Assembly (NCBI GenBank): GCA_937867305.1
Contig: CALMKJ010000031.1
Span: 1-61,678, forward strand
Source: an uncultured Ectothiorhodospiraceae bacterium
GTDB lineage: Bacteria; Pseudomonadota; Gammaproteobacteria; JAABTG01
DNA length: 61,678 nt
Direction of reading: 5' to 3'
Shown here: positions 49,130 through 60,184 of the stretch, in pieces
Numbering within the stretch: position 1 is the first letter of the stretch
Layout: every line of letters begins with the position of its first letter
Position numbers and translations under genes: made by a program
The notes under the pieces: model-generated
The model's input: only the letters and a program-made list of their open reading frames with translations
Databases searched by the model: none
What the model was told of the DNA's origin: nothing

Positions 49130-50926
49130 GTGAGGAGGCGGCGCAGGAGGTCCCTGGAGCTCGGGCGACGAGTCCTGAGTGCGCTGTTCTGGACCACCGT
49201 GGCCGCCCTCTCGCTGGTCCTGGCCCTGCCGGCGCTCATCCCCTACGTCGTGCCCTGGGTCGCGGCCCGCTACGGCGTCGACGTCGCCATCGAGCGGGCC
49301 AGCTACGCCCTGCCCGGGCCGGAGCTGCGCCTCCAGGGGCTGCGGATCGGGCCCGCGGCGCAGGCCCTGCAGGCCCGGGACGTGCGCGTCGCCCTCGACG
49401 GGCGCGCCCTGCTCGCCGGTGACCTCGAGCTTGCCGGGCTCGCGCTCGAAGGGGCGCGATTCAACGTCGTGCCCGTCCCGCAGGAGCAGCACCCCGGGCC
49501 GTGGCAGCTCTTCGGGCTGCGCCCGGTTCTCCCCGCCGGCCTCGCCCTGCCGGCGCCGGCTGCGCTCGAGCTGCGGGACGTGGGCCTCACCTTCGCGGAG
49601 GGCGGTGTCCCGGACCTCGAGCTGGACTTCCTCAGCCTCGCGCCGGCGCCCGGGGGGAACCGGCTGCTCGAGGCGACCGCCCGGACCGCGGGCGGCGAGG
49701 TCCGCGTCGCGGGCTCGCTGACCGGTCCCGGCGTGGCGGGGGGCGAGTTGCGGGTCCGGTTGGAGCGGGGCGACCTCGAGGCGCTCGCGGGGCTCCTGTC
49801 GCCCGTTCTCCCGGGGGTGCGGGAGGGCCGCGTCGGGGGAGACCTGAAGGCCGGCTGGTCGTCCGGCCGCGAGCCATTGACCCTGGAGGGCACGCTGGAC
49901 TTCGTCCAGGTCGCCGCGGACCTTGCCGGGTCGCGGGTCGCCGACGCCACCGGGCGCTGGGAGGGCAAGGTCCGCCTGGCGCGGGGGGACGGCGGGGTGA
50001 CCGGCGTGCGGGTCGTGGGGCGGCTCTCGCTGGACCGGGGCGCCCTGTCCACCTCTGCCGGCACCTTCGAAGCGGAGGGGCTCCTCTTCGACGGGCGGAC
50101 CGGCTGGGAGATGAGCGCCGGTGAGCCTGGGGAGTGGACCCTGGACGGCGACGGGGAGGTGGAGCACGCCGCGGTCCGAGAGGGCCCCTGGGCGGGCGTG
50201 CGGGCGCGGCAGACAGCGTTCTGGGGGCTCTGGCGGGGCCCGGGCCGGGAGCTCTCCGTGGGCCAGTTGCGGGCGGCGCGGGTCGACCTGCCCACGGTCC
50301 GGGGCGAGGCGGTGCCGGTCCAGGGTCCGTCCCTGGGCGAGGACGGACTCAGCCTCGACGAGGTGACCGCCGGGCCGGTGACGGTACCGGGCCCGGACGA
50401 CGCCCGCCCGGCGAGGGCGGAGTCCGTGGAGGCCACCCCGGCGCAGGACAGCGGCGTCGGCACCGCCTGGGTCGCACGGGGGCTGCGTCTGCTCGCGGTC
50501 GATCAGGGGCGCGCGCCGGTGGACCTGACCTTCGGCAGCGGCGCGCGCCTGGAGCAGGTCCTTGCGGACGCTCTCGCGGCCGCGCTCGAGTCGGCCTACG
50601 GCGCCGCGGGCCTCACCCGGGCCCAGGCGGTCCAGCTGCTGCAGGAGGGGGCAGTGCCCCTGGCCCGGTTGGAGCTTGCCGCCGAGGGGGAGCCCGGCGG
50701 CACCGGCGCGGCCCGCCTGGAGTCCCTGGCGGCCCTCCTGCGGGGGCACCCGGGGGCCCACCTGGAGGTCTGCGGCCCGGAGCCCGAGGTCGAGCCCGTC
50801 CGTGACCTGTTGGAGCGCGCCGGCCGCGTGCCGGTCACCCAGCTGGAGACCTGCGCCGACGTGCCCGCCGGCGAGCAGGCCCCCGGCTTGCCCGGCGTCG
50901 GCCTGACCCTGCGGGCGGCGCCCTGA
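49130..50926 (+). CDS. DUF748/AsmA-like envelope protein
   Basis: 598 residues from the GTG at 49130. An Arg-rich start and a membrane helix (LFWTTVAALSLVLALPALIPYVV) anchor it in the inner membrane. The rest is a long beta-rich chain (YALPGPELRLQGLRIG, ARDVRVALDGRALLAGDLELAGLALEG) typical of AsmA/DUF748 proteins that bridge the periplasm. Near the C-terminus TGAARLESLAALLRGHPGAHLEVCG echoes the OmpA-like end seen in DUF748. The group is tied to lipid transport or outer-membrane biogenesis. An upstream frame continues through the 11-bp repeats, but I doubt it is translated. uvrD follows 14 bases later. Confidence 0.7.
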   Translation: MRRRRRRSLELGRRVLSALFWTTVAALSLVLALPALIPYVVPWVAARYGVDVAIERASYALPGPELRLQGLRIGPAAQALQARDVRVALDGRALLAGDLELAGLALEGARFNVVPVPQEQHPGPWQLFGLRPVLPAGLALPAPAALELRDVGLTFAEGGVPDLELDFLSLAPAPGGNRLLEATARTAGGEVRVAGSLTGPGVAGGELRVRLERGDLEALAGLLSPVLPGVREGRVGGDLKAGWSSGREPLTLEGTLDFVQVAADLAGSRVADATGRWEGKVRLARGDGGVTGVRVVGRLSLDRGALSTSAGTFEAEGLLFDGRTGWEMSAGEPGEWTLDGDGEVEHAAVREGPWAGVRARQTAFWGLWRGPGRELSVGQLRAARVDLPTVRGEAVPVQGPSLGEDGLSLDEVTAGPVTVPGPDDARPARAESVEATPAQDSGVGTAWVARGLRLLAVDQGRAPVDLTFGSGARLEQVLADALAAALESAYGAAGLTRAQAVQLLQEGAVPLARLELAAEGEPGGTGAARLESLAALLRGHPGAHLEVCGPEPEVEPVRDLLERAGRVPVTQLETCADVPAGEQAPGLPGVGLTLRAAP

Positions 50927-50940
50927 AGAGGAACCACTCC

Positions 50941-53088
50941 ATGGAAGGACATGCTCTCCTCGCCCCCCTGAACGACGCCCAACGCGTGGCGGTGACCGTG
51001 GACGGGCAGCACGTGCTGGTGCTTGCGGGCGCCGGCAGCGGAAAGACCCGCGTCCTCACTCACCGGGTCGCCTGGCTGGTGGACACGGGCCGGGTGACCC
51101 CCTGGGGCGTGCTCGCGGTCACCTTCACCAACAAGGCGGCGGGGGAGATGCGCGGGCGCATCGAGCAGCTGCTCGGGGTGCCGGTCCGGGGGATGTGGGT
51201 GGGGACCTTCCACGGCCTGGCGCACCGGATGCTGCGGGCCCACTGGCGCGAGGCCGGGCTGCCCGAGGGCTTCCAGATCCTGGACTCCGACGACCAGTTG
51301 CGGGTCGTGCGCCGCATCCTCCGCGAGCTCGGCCTGGACGAGGCCCGCTACGCGCCCAAGCAGGCCCAGTGGTACATCAACTCGCGCAAGGACGAGGGGC
51401 TGCGCCCGGGGCACCAGGGCGACCGGGGCGACCCCTGGTCGGCCCAGATGCAGCGGGTCTTCGAGGCCTACGAGGCCGCCTGCCGGCGCTCCGGGCTGGT
51501 GGACTTCGCCGAGCTCCTGCTCGCGAGCCACGAGCTGCTGCGGGGCAACGAGGCCCTGCTCGCGCACTACCGCCAGCGTTTCCGCCACGTGCTGGTGGAC
51601 GAGCTCCAGGACACCAACCCTCTGCAGTACGCGTGGCTGCGGCTGCTCGCCGGGGAGGCCGGGCACCTCTTCATGGTGGGTGACGACGACCAGTCGATCT
51701 ACGGCTGGCGCGGGGCCCGCATCGAGAACATCCAGCGCTTCACCCAGGACTACGCCGACGCCCGCATCGTGCGCCTGGAGCAGAACTACCGCTCCACCGG
51801 GACCATCCTGAAGGCGGCCAATGCCCTCATCGCCCGCAACCAGGGCCGGCTGGGGAAGACGCTGTGGACCGCGGGGCGCGAGGGCGAGCCCCTGCAGCTC
51901 TACCGGGCCTTCAACGAGGTGGACGAGGCCCGCTTCGTGGTGGGCGAGGTCCAGCGCTGGGTCGACGGCGGCGGGCGCTGGGGCGACGCCGCGCTGCTCT
52001 ACCGGGTGAGCGCCCAATCGCGCGTGCTCGAGGAGACGCTCGTCGCCCGGGGCATCCCCTACCGGGTCTACGGAGGCCTGCGCTTCTACGAGCGGGCCGA
52101 GGTGAAGGACGCCCTCGCCTACCTGCGGCTGGTGGCGAACCGCGACGACGACGCCGCCATGGAGCGGGTCATCAACCAGCCGCCGCGCGGGATCGGGGAG
52201 CGCAGCGTGGAGCTCATCCGGGAGCAGGCCCGCGCCGAGGGGATCCCGCTCTGGCAGGCCGCGCTGCGCACCGTGCGGGAGCGGGCCCTGCCGCCGCGGG
52301 CGCTCAACGCCGTGGCGGGGTTCCTGCGCCTCGTCGACGGCCTCGCCGAGGCGACGCGCGGCCTCGCGCTCCACGAGCAGGTGGAGCACGTCGCCGCCGC
52401 CAGTGGCCTCGTCGAGCACTTCCGCGCCGACACCGGCGAGCGCGGGGTCTCCCGTGTCGAGAACCTGGAGGAGCTCGTGACCGCGGCGCGCGAGTTCGAG
52501 GGGGGCGAGGCAGGGGACATGGACCCGCTCGCCGCCTACCTCGCCCACGTGGCCCTCGAGTCCGGGGAGCAGCGCGCGGAGGCGGGCGAGGAGGGCGTGC
52601 ACCTGATGACGCTGCACTCGGCCAAGGGGCTCGAGTTCCCCGTCGTCTTCCTGTGCGGGCTCGAGGACGGCCTCTTCCCGCACCAGCACAGCCGCGACGA
52701 CCCTGCCCGGCTGGAGGAGGAGCGCCGGCTCTGCTACGTGGGGATCACGCGGGCGCGGGAGAAGCTCTATCTCACGATGGCGGAATCCCGGCGCCTGCAC
52801 GGCACCGACCACCCCGGCGTCCCGTCCCGCTTCCTGCGCGAGCTGCCGCCGGACCTCGTGCGGGAGGTGCGCCTCGGGGGCACGGTCTCGCGCCCCGCGC
52901 CGTTCCCGCGCCGGGCGGAGCCCTCGGGGCCTTTCCGCCTCGGCCAGCAGGTGCGCCACCCCCAGTTCGGGGAGGGTACGGTGCTGGACCTGGAGGGCTC
53001 CGGCAGCCAGGCCCGGGTCCAGGTCCACTTCGGCCGCGCCGGCACGAAGTGGCTGGTCGTCGCCTACGCCCGCCTCGAGCCGGTGTGA
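50941..53088 (+). CDS. uvrD: DNA helicase II (UvrD/PcrA type)
   Basis: 715 residues. LNDAQRVAV is the Q motif, LAGAGSGKTRVLTHRVAWL motif I, TFTNKAAGEM Ia, VDELQDTNPLQY II (Leu in place of the more usual Tyr/Phe), DDDQSIYGWRGA III, EQNYRST IV, and TLHSAKGLEFPVVFLCGLEDGLFP V. The C-terminal FRLGQQVRHPQFGEGTVLDLEG is the UvrD Tudor-like end that contacts partners. It unwinds DNA 3' to 5' in nucleotide excision and mismatch repair. The ATG follows GAAGAGGAA. Confidence 0.95.
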   Translation: MEGHALLAPLNDAQRVAVTVDGQHVLVLAGAGSGKTRVLTHRVAWLVDTGRVTPWGVLAVTFTNKAAGEMRGRIEQLLGVPVRGMWVGTFHGLAHRMLRAHWREAGLPEGFQILDSDDQLRVVRRILRELGLDEARYAPKQAQWYINSRKDEGLRPGHQGDRGDPWSAQMQRVFEAYEAACRRSGLVDFAELLLASHELLRGNEALLAHYRQRFRHVLVDELQDTNPLQYAWLRLLAGEAGHLFMVGDDDQSIYGWRGARIENIQRFTQDYADARIVRLEQNYRSTGTILKAANALIARNQGRLGKTLWTAGREGEPLQLYRAFNEVDEARFVVGEVQRWVDGGGRWGDAALLYRVSAQSRVLEETLVARGIPYRVYGGLRFYERAEVKDALAYLRLVANRDDDAAMERVINQPPRGIGERSVELIREQARAEGIPLWQAALRTVRERALPPRALNAVAGFLRLVDGLAEATRGLALHEQVEHVAAASGLVEHFRADTGERGVSRVENLEELVTAAREFEGGEAGDMDPLAAYLAHVALESGEQRAEAGEEGVHLMTLHSAKGLEFPVVFLCGLEDGLFPHQHSRDDPARLEEERRLCYVGITRAREKLYLTMAESRRLHGTDHPGVPSRFLRELPPDLVREVRLGGTVSRPAPFPRRAEPSGPFRLGQQVRHPQFGEGTVLDLEGSGSQARVQVHFGRAGTKWLVVAYARLEPV

Positions 53089-53209
53089 GCGGCGCGGCCG
53101 GGTGTCCTGCGCCCGAAGCGGGGGAGGTCGGCCGTGGCGGAAGGCCCCGCGCGCGCGCCGACGCATGGACGGCGCCCGCCGCCCACGCTATCCTTTGCCC
53201 CCTCGCGTC

Positions 53210-53286
<77 letters not shown>

Positions 53287-53351
53287 TACCGACTTCCCCG
53301 CCGCTGTAACCTGAAACACGCAGGGGGCCGGGACGAAGGCGTCCCCCGGGG

Positions 53352-53987
53352 GTGAGCGTGAGCGAGTCGAAGCCGGACGCCGCGGGCGACCGCTATCTGC
53401 AGGAGCGGCGCCGCGCCCTGCGCTTCTTCAACGGGTCGTCCTTTCTCTACCCCGTCGTGGAGCGGCGACTGGAGCCGGAGTACCGGGCCGTCCTGAACGA
53501 CCTGGACCTCCCCGCAGGCGCGAGTGTGCTGGACCTGGCCACGGGCACCGGCGGGCTCGCGGGCGCGTTCGCCGAGCGCGGCCACGCCGTCATCGGCCTC
53601 GACTTCGCCGAGAGGCTCCTCGCGCGGGCCCGGCGCAGGTTTCCGCAGGTGGACTTCCGCCACTTCGACCTGCTGCACCTGGATCGCCTGGAGGCGAAGT
53701 CCCGGGACGTCGTCTCCATGGCCTATTTCCTCCATGGGCTCTCGCCGGAGTTCCGGCGCTTCGTCCTCGCCGAGTCCGCGCGCATCGCGCGCGAGCACGT
53801 CCTCGTCTTCGACTACTGCTGTGACGGCGGCCTGCTGGTGCGCCTGATCGAGTGGGTGGAGGGCCCGAACTACCCGCTCTTCGTCGCCGAGGACCGGGGG
53901 CGCGAGCTCCTGCGCGCGGGCCTGGAGATCGAGCGAACCGGGCGGGTGTCGAGCTTCGGTGGCTACTGGCTCTGCCGGCCCGCGTAA
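53352..53987 (+). CDS. class I SAM-dependent methyltransferase
   Basis: 211 residues. Motif I is SVLDLATGTGGLAGAFAERG and the post-I acid is VIGLDFAERLLARARRRF. FRHFDLLHLD and VVSMAYFLHGLSPEFRRFVL complete the fold. The substrate is unknown; overall shape resembles UbiE/MenG-like small methyltransferases. It starts at GTG 53352, or at the second GTG two codons later. It ends four bases before a palindromic element. Confidence 0.8.
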   Translation: MSVSESKPDAAGDRYLQERRRALRFFNGSSFLYPVVERRLEPEYRAVLNDLDLPAGASVLDLATGTGGLAGAFAERGHAVIGLDFAERLLARARRRFPQVDFRHFDLLHLDRLEAKSRDVVSMAYFLHGLSPEFRRFVLAESARIAREHVLVFDYCCDGGLLVRLIEWVEGPNYPLFVAEDRGRELLRAGLEIERTGRVSSFGGYWLCRPA

Positions 53988-53990
53988 AAT

Positions 53991-54062
53991 GGGGTCGAAC
54001 TCAATGGATTCCGCAATTGATTCCGCCGGCGTCACCCGCCGGGATCAATTGAGTTCGACCCC
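53991..54062. repeat. palindromic repeat element (REP/MITE-like)
   Basis: Perfect 15-bp outer arms, GGGGTCGAACTCAAT (53991-54005) and ATTGAGTTCGACCCC (54048-54062), enclose a second nested pair, CAATTGATTCC / GGGATCAATTG, and a 6-bp core hairpin CCGGCG-TCACC-CGCCGG. It is AT-richer than its flanks and fills the space between the methyltransferase stop and the OsmC gene. The design resembles palindromes mobilised by RAYT (REP-associated tyrosine) transposases. No transposase is in the window. Confidence 0.8.
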
Positions 54063-54083
54063 GTCAAAAGAAGGACTCCGACC

Positions 54084-54485
54084 ATGAGCGAATTCATCAT
54101 CGACTTTCCCGGCGGCGCCCGCGTGGACGCCCACTACGGCCCGTACACGGTGCGCACGGACCAGCCCCGCTCCGGCGGTGGCGACGACTCGGCGCCCGCC
54201 CCGTTCCTGGTGTTCCTCGCCTCCATCGGCACCTGCGCCGGCATCTACGTGCTCGGCTTCTGTCGTCAGCGCGGCCTGTCGGCCGAGGGGATCCGCCTGG
54301 TGCAGCGCATGGAGATGGACCCGGCAACGCGCCTGGTGCGCAGGGTCTACCTGGACATCCAGGTACCGCCGTCGTTCCCCGAGAAATACCGGGACGCCCT
54401 CATCCGCGCGGCCGACCAGTGCGCGGTCAAGAAGCATCTGGAGAGCCCGCCCCAGTTCACCGTCACGACCAGCGTGACGGAATAG
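54084..54485 (+). CDS. OsmC-family protein
   Basis: 133 residues. APAPFLVFLASIGTCAGIYVLGF and RAADQCAVKKHL place the two conserved cysteines of OsmC/Ohr peroxidases. The N-terminal DAHYGPYTVRTDQP is typical of the OsmC-like (YhfA) branch. It may reduce organic peroxides or bind sulfur compounds. Its promoter must lie in or before the palindromic element. A short hairpin overlaps its last codons. Confidence 0.88.
   Translation: MSEFIIDFPGGARVDAHYGPYTVRTDQPRSGGGDDSAPAPFLVFLASIGTCAGIYVLGFCRQRGLSAEGIRLVQRMEMDPATRLVRRVYLDIQVPPSFPEKYRDALIRAADQCAVKKHLESPPQFTVTTSVTE
54460..54480 (+). terminator. hairpin overlapping the OsmC-like gene end
   Basis: Perfect 8-bp stem CCGTCACG / CGTGACGG with a 5-base loop ends two bases before the stop codon. 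It has no T run. It lies between convergent genes and may help termination, but could be chance. Confidence 0.3.
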
Positions 54486-54510
54486 GGCGGTCTCGGGCCG
54501 ATCGGTCCGC

Positions 54511-55224
54511 TCAGCGTGGCGCCGGGTCCGACCCGGCGCGCGCCTCCCCCAGCTCCTCGTCGATCTCCTCTTCCAGCGCCGTGCCGTGCCGGTGGCGCCG
54601 GTACAGCCACACGCCGAGCAGGCTCGACCCCACGAAGAGCAGGACGGCGAGGCTGATGCGCGTCCCCGGGTGGAAGGTCACGCCGCTGCCCGCGAGGGCG
54701 AAGGCGGCCGTCTGGGGCAGGTACCCCAGCGCCGAGCCTGCGAAGAAGGGCGCTGCAGCGACGCTGGACACCCCCGCCACGAGGTTGGTGACCAGGTTGT
54801 TGCCGATGGGCAGCAGGCGGATGACCAGCGCCATGGTGAAGGGGTGCCCACGCAGGAAGTCGTCGAGCTTGCGGATGCGGCTCGGGAACCGGTGGAGGAC
54901 CAGTCCGCGCCCCAGCCAGCGCGCGTAGCCGAAGGCCAGCCAGGAGCCGGCGGCGGTGGCGAGCAGGGCGAGCGCGGAGCCCCGGGTGAGCCCGAAGGCA
55001 TAGCCGCCGAGGAACGCCACGACCTGGCGCGGGAAGCCGAGCGCGGTGGTGAGCGCGCCCATCGCGAGGAACAGCAGGTCCCCCGTCCAACCCCGGTCCC
55101 GCACCCGGTCGTCGACCCAGTGCTCGGAGAGCATGTCGGCGAGGTCCAGCCGCTCGGAGAGCCAGCCCAGCAGGGCGAGCGAGAGGATGAGCGACAGCCC
55201 CCGGACCAGAGCGCGCAGGCTCAT
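54511..55224 (-). CDS. TVP38/TMEM64 (VTT-domain) membrane protein
   Basis: 237 residues from the ATG at 55222-55224, with about five membrane segments. The VTT core is present: TALGFPRQVVAFLGGYAFG, FLRGHPFTMALVIRLLPIGNN, NLVAGVSSVAAAPFFAGSALGYLP. VTT proteins of the DedA/TMEM41 superfamily act as lipid scramblases or transporters. The C-terminal tail is acidic and cytoplasmic (EEEIDEELGEARAG). An upstream frame extension is proline-rich and unlikely to be coding. Confidence 0.9.
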   Translation of the reverse strand: MSLRALVRGLSLILSLALLGWLSERLDLADMLSEHWVDDRVRDRGWTGDLLFLAMGALTTALGFPRQVVAFLGGYAFGLTRGSALALLATAAGSWLAFGYARWLGRGLVLHRFPSRIRKLDDFLRGHPFTMALVIRLLPIGNNLVTNLVAGVSSVAAAPFFAGSALGYLPQTAAFALAGSGVTFHPGTRISLAVLLFVGSSLLGVWLYRRHRHGTALEEEIDEELGEARAGSDPAPR

Positions 55225-55285
55225 CCGCGGCGGTGGCGGGGGGTGGAGCCCCCTGGCCCCACCCCTCCGCTCTTCGGTGCGGGTG

Positions 55286-56955
<1,670 letters not shown>

Positions 56956-59592
56956 ATGATCGAATCCCCCTTCAGCACCGGCATCCCCGCCCTCGACCGG
57001 GTATTTCGTGGGTTGTTGCCCGGCGACAACCTGGTCTGGCAGGTCGATCACATCGACGACTTCGCGCCCTTGGTGCCCGCCTGCTGCAATGCGGCGCGCA
57101 AGGCCGGGCGCAAGCTCGTCTACCTGCGCTTCGCCGGGCACCCCCCGCTGCTGGAGGCTGGGGACTGCGCGGAGGTGCGCCAGCTGGACGTCTCCAACGG
57201 GTTCGAGCGTTTCATCACCGGCGTGCGGGCGGCGATCCGCGAGGCGGGGCGCGGCGCGTTCTTCATCTTCGACTGCCTTTCCGACCTCGCCGAGACCTGG
57301 TCGAGCGACCGCATGCTCGGCAACTTCTTCATGCTCACCTGCCCGTACGTCTACGACGTGGAGTCGCTCGCGTACTTTCCGATCCTGCGCGGCCTGCACT
57401 CGGCGCAGGCCACCGGGCCCATCACGCACACCGCGCAGATCGTGACCGACGTGTACCGGCACAAGGGCCTGGTCTACATCCAGCCGAGCAAGGTGGAGCA
57501 CCGCTACTCGCCGACCATGTACATGCTGCACGCGTGGGAGGGCGAGGACTTCCGCCCGATCTCGGACAGCTCCGTCATCGCGGAGATCCTGACCGAGCAG
57601 CCCTGGGCGGGACTCGACTCCGTGCGCTTCCGCCTCGGCAAGTGGAACCGCACGTTCCTGCTGGCCGAGCGGGTCTGGGAGGTGCTGCAGCGTGGGGAGA
57701 AGCCGGCGGTGGACCCGGGGCAACTGTTTCGCGCCCTGCTGCGCATGGCGTTCACCCAGGACGAGCGGGTCCTGCAGCTGGCGGAGGCCTATCTCGACCT
57801 CGGCGACGTGCTGAGGATCTGGAAGCGGATGATCGGCACCGGCCTCATCGGCGGCAAGTCGGTCGGCATGCTCCTCGCACGCGCCATCCTGCGCAAGCAG
57901 GATCCGCGCTGGAGCTCGCTGCTCGAGGCGCACGACTCCTTCTACATCGGGTCGGACGTGTTCTACTCGTACCTGGTGGACAACGGCTGCTGGCTGCACC
58001 GCCAGCGCCAGCGCTGCCAGGGCGATTTCACCGACGACCTGCACGAGGCGCGCCGGCGGATCATCACCGGCCGGTTCCCCGACGAGATCGTGGCGGACTT
58101 CGCCGAGATGCTCGACTACTTCAGCCAGTCGCCCATCATCGTGCGCTCGAGCAGCCTGCTCGAGGACAGCTACGGCAACGCCTTCGCGGGAAAGTACGAG
58201 AGCGTGTTCTGCGCGAACCAGGGGTCGCACGAAAAGCGCCTGGACGACTTCATCGCGGCGGTGAAGACGATCTACGCGAGCACCATGAGTGAGAAGGCGC
58301 TGCGCTACCGCGAGCAGCGCGGACTCCTCGATCGGGACGAGCAGATGTCGCTGCTCGTGCAGCGCGTCTCGGGCCGCCGCTACGGCAACCTCTTCTTCCC
58401 GCAGGTGGCGGGCGTCGGGCTGTCCGTGAACCCCTACGTCTGGAACAAGCTGATCGATCCCCGGGCGGGGATGGTGCGGCTGGTGTTCGGGCTCGGCACG
58501 CGCGCGGTGGACCGATCCGACGACGACTACACGCGGGTGGTCGCGCTGAACGCGCCCCAGCGCCGGCCGGAGAGCGACGCGGAGGAGGTGCGCCAGTTCT
58601 CGCAGCGGCGGGTCGACGTGATCGACCTCGACGCGAGCCAGGTGGTGGCGGTGGAGTTCAACGACATGGCCGGGCGCGGCTACGACCTGCCGCTGCAGGT
58701 GTTCGCGTCGCTCGACCAGGGGCTCGTGCGCCGCGCGGCGCGTGACGGTCTGCCGCCGCCGACCGCGCAGCTGCTCACCTTCGAGCACCTGCTCGCGAAG
58801 ACGCCCTTCGTGGCCGACATGCGCCGGATGCTGCAGACGCTGGAGGAGGCCTACCGGTATCCCGTCGACCTCGAGTTCACGGCGAACTTCTTCGACGGGG
58901 ACCACTACAAGATCAATCTGGTGCAGTGCCGCCCGCTGCAGGTGGCCATGGAGGTCGCGGCCGAGAGCCTCCCGGCCGAGCTCGCCCCCGGGGACGTGGT
59001 GCTGGAGGCGTCCGGCGCGGTCATCGGGAAGAGCCGCCAGCACGCGATCGACCGGGTGGTCTACGTCACCCCGTCCGTGTACGGGCAGCTGCCGACGCAG
59101 GAGCGCTACGCGGTGGCGCGTCTCATCGGGCGCATCCTGCACGCGGTCAGGGAGTCACCCGCGCGGCGGGTGCTGCTGGCCGGGCCGGGGCGCTGGGGCA
59201 CGACCATGCCGATGCTCGGCGTGCCGGTGTCGTTCTCGGAGATCGACACGGTCGCGGTGCTCTGCGAGATCGTGGCGATGCGCGAGAACCTCGTGCCCGA
59301 CGTCTCGCTCGGGACGCACTTCTTCAACGACCTGGTGGAGATGGACATCCTCTACACGGCGCTCTTTCCGGGGCGCCCCGGCAACGGGTGGAGCCTCGAA
59401 TTCTTCGAGCAGTCCCCGAACCGCCTGACGGACCTGGTGCCCGAGGCGGAGGAATGGTCCCACGCGGTGCGCGTCATCGACCTTCCGCCGCTGTCGGGGG
59501 GCTCGAGGCTGATGGTCTGGGCGAGCTCCCTCGACCAGCGGGTTCTGTGCTATCGGTCCGGGCCCCTGCAGGGCTCGGGACGGGGAGGTTAG
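56956..59592 (+). CDS. PEP-synthase-like protein with degenerate KaiC/RecA-like N-terminus
   Basis: 878 residues. The first 240 residues have the look of a KaiC/RecA-like domain (STGIPALDRVFRGLLPGDNL, then KLVYLRFAGH, then GAFFIFDCLSDLAETW). However, the Walker A Gly-Lys-Thr is missing: the loop reads WQVDHIDDFAP. Residues about 290-720 match the ATP-grasp nucleotide domain of PEP synthase/PPDK (GLIGGKSVGMLLARAI, IIVRSSSLLEDSYGNAFAGKYES and the VQCRPLQ end). The swivelling phosphohistidine domain motif (TGGxxSHxA) and the PEP-binding barrel are absent. It probably phosphorylates or binds something other than pyruvate. mogA follows 12 bases later. Confidence 0.8.
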   Translation: MIESPFSTGIPALDRVFRGLLPGDNLVWQVDHIDDFAPLVPACCNAARKAGRKLVYLRFAGHPPLLEAGDCAEVRQLDVSNGFERFITGVRAAIREAGRGAFFIFDCLSDLAETWSSDRMLGNFFMLTCPYVYDVESLAYFPILRGLHSAQATGPITHTAQIVTDVYRHKGLVYIQPSKVEHRYSPTMYMLHAWEGEDFRPISDSSVIAEILTEQPWAGLDSVRFRLGKWNRTFLLAERVWEVLQRGEKPAVDPGQLFRALLRMAFTQDERVLQLAEAYLDLGDVLRIWKRMIGTGLIGGKSVGMLLARAILRKQDPRWSSLLEAHDSFYIGSDVFYSYLVDNGCWLHRQRQRCQGDFTDDLHEARRRIITGRFPDEIVADFAEMLDYFSQSPIIVRSSSLLEDSYGNAFAGKYESVFCANQGSHEKRLDDFIAAVKTIYASTMSEKALRYREQRGLLDRDEQMSLLVQRVSGRRYGNLFFPQVAGVGLSVNPYVWNKLIDPRAGMVRLVFGLGTRAVDRSDDDYTRVVALNAPQRRPESDAEEVRQFSQRRVDVIDLDASQVVAVEFNDMAGRGYDLPLQVFASLDQGLVRRAARDGLPPPTAQLLTFEHLLAKTPFVADMRRMLQTLEEAYRYPVDLEFTANFFDGDHYKINLVQCRPLQVAMEVAAESLPAELAPGDVVLEASGAVIGKSRQHAIDRVVYVTPSVYGQLPTQERYAVARLIGRILHAVRESPARRVLLAGPGRWGTTMPMLGVPVSFSEIDTVAVLCEIVAMRENLVPDVSLGTHFFNDLVEMDILYTALFPGRPGNGWSLEFFEQSPNRLTDLVPEAEEWSHAVRVIDLPPLSGGSRLMVWASSLDQRVLCYRSGPLQGSGRGG

Positions 59593-59604
59593 GGGGAAAC
59601 CGCG

Positions 59605-60177
59605 ATGCTTGCCGAGGTCACCATCGGGCTGTGCTCCATCAGCGACCGCGCGTCGAGCGGCGTGTACCAGGACCAGGGCATCCCGGCCCTGGCGGAGTGG
59701 CTCGGTCGGGTGCTCCTGAACCCGATCCGGCGGGTCGAGCGGCTCATCCCCGACGAGCAGCCGCTCATCGAGCGCACGCTCGAGGACCTCGTGGACCGGG
59801 AGGGCTGCTGCCTGGTGCTCACCACCGGCGGCACCGGGCCGGCGCGCCGGGACGTCACCCCGGAGGCGACCCTCGCCGTCGCCGATCGCGTGCTGCCGGG
59901 CTTCGGCGAGGCCATGCGGGCGGTCAGCCTTCGATACGTGCCGACGGCCATCCTGTCGCGGCAGGTGGGGGTGACGCGCGGGTCCTGTCTCATCCTGAAC
60001 CTGCCGGGTCAGCCGAAGGCCATCCAGGAGACCCTGGACGGCGTGTTCGCCGCTGTGCCCTACTGCATCGATCTGATCGGGGGGCCGTGGCTGGAGACCC
60101 GCGAGGAGTTCGTGAAGGCCTTCCGACCGAAGTCCGCACGCCGTCCCCCTCCCCCGGGGGGCAGAGGGGAAGGCTGA
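59605..60177 (+). CDS. mogA: molybdopterin adenylyltransferase
   Basis: 190 residues. IGLCSISDRASSGVYQDQGIPAL, LVLTTGGTGPARRDVTPEAT and GSCLILNLPGQPKAIQETLDG are the MogA/MoaB signature, here of the MogA subtype (ISDRAS-x-G-x-Y-D). It adenylates molybdopterin before molybdate insertion, needed for molybdoenzymes such as sulfite dehydrogenases or nitrate reductases. GGGGGAA precedes the ATG. The C-terminus is a low-complexity Pro/Gly/Arg tail. Confidence 0.93.
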   Translation: MLAEVTIGLCSISDRASSGVYQDQGIPALAEWLGRVLLNPIRRVERLIPDEQPLIERTLEDLVDREGCCLVLTTGGTGPARRDVTPEATLAVADRVLPGFGEAMRAVSLRYVPTAILSRQVGVTRGSCLILNLPGQPKAIQETLDGVFAAVPYCIDLIGGPWLETREEFVKAFRPKSARRPPPPGGRGEG

Positions 60178-60184
60178 GTCCCGG

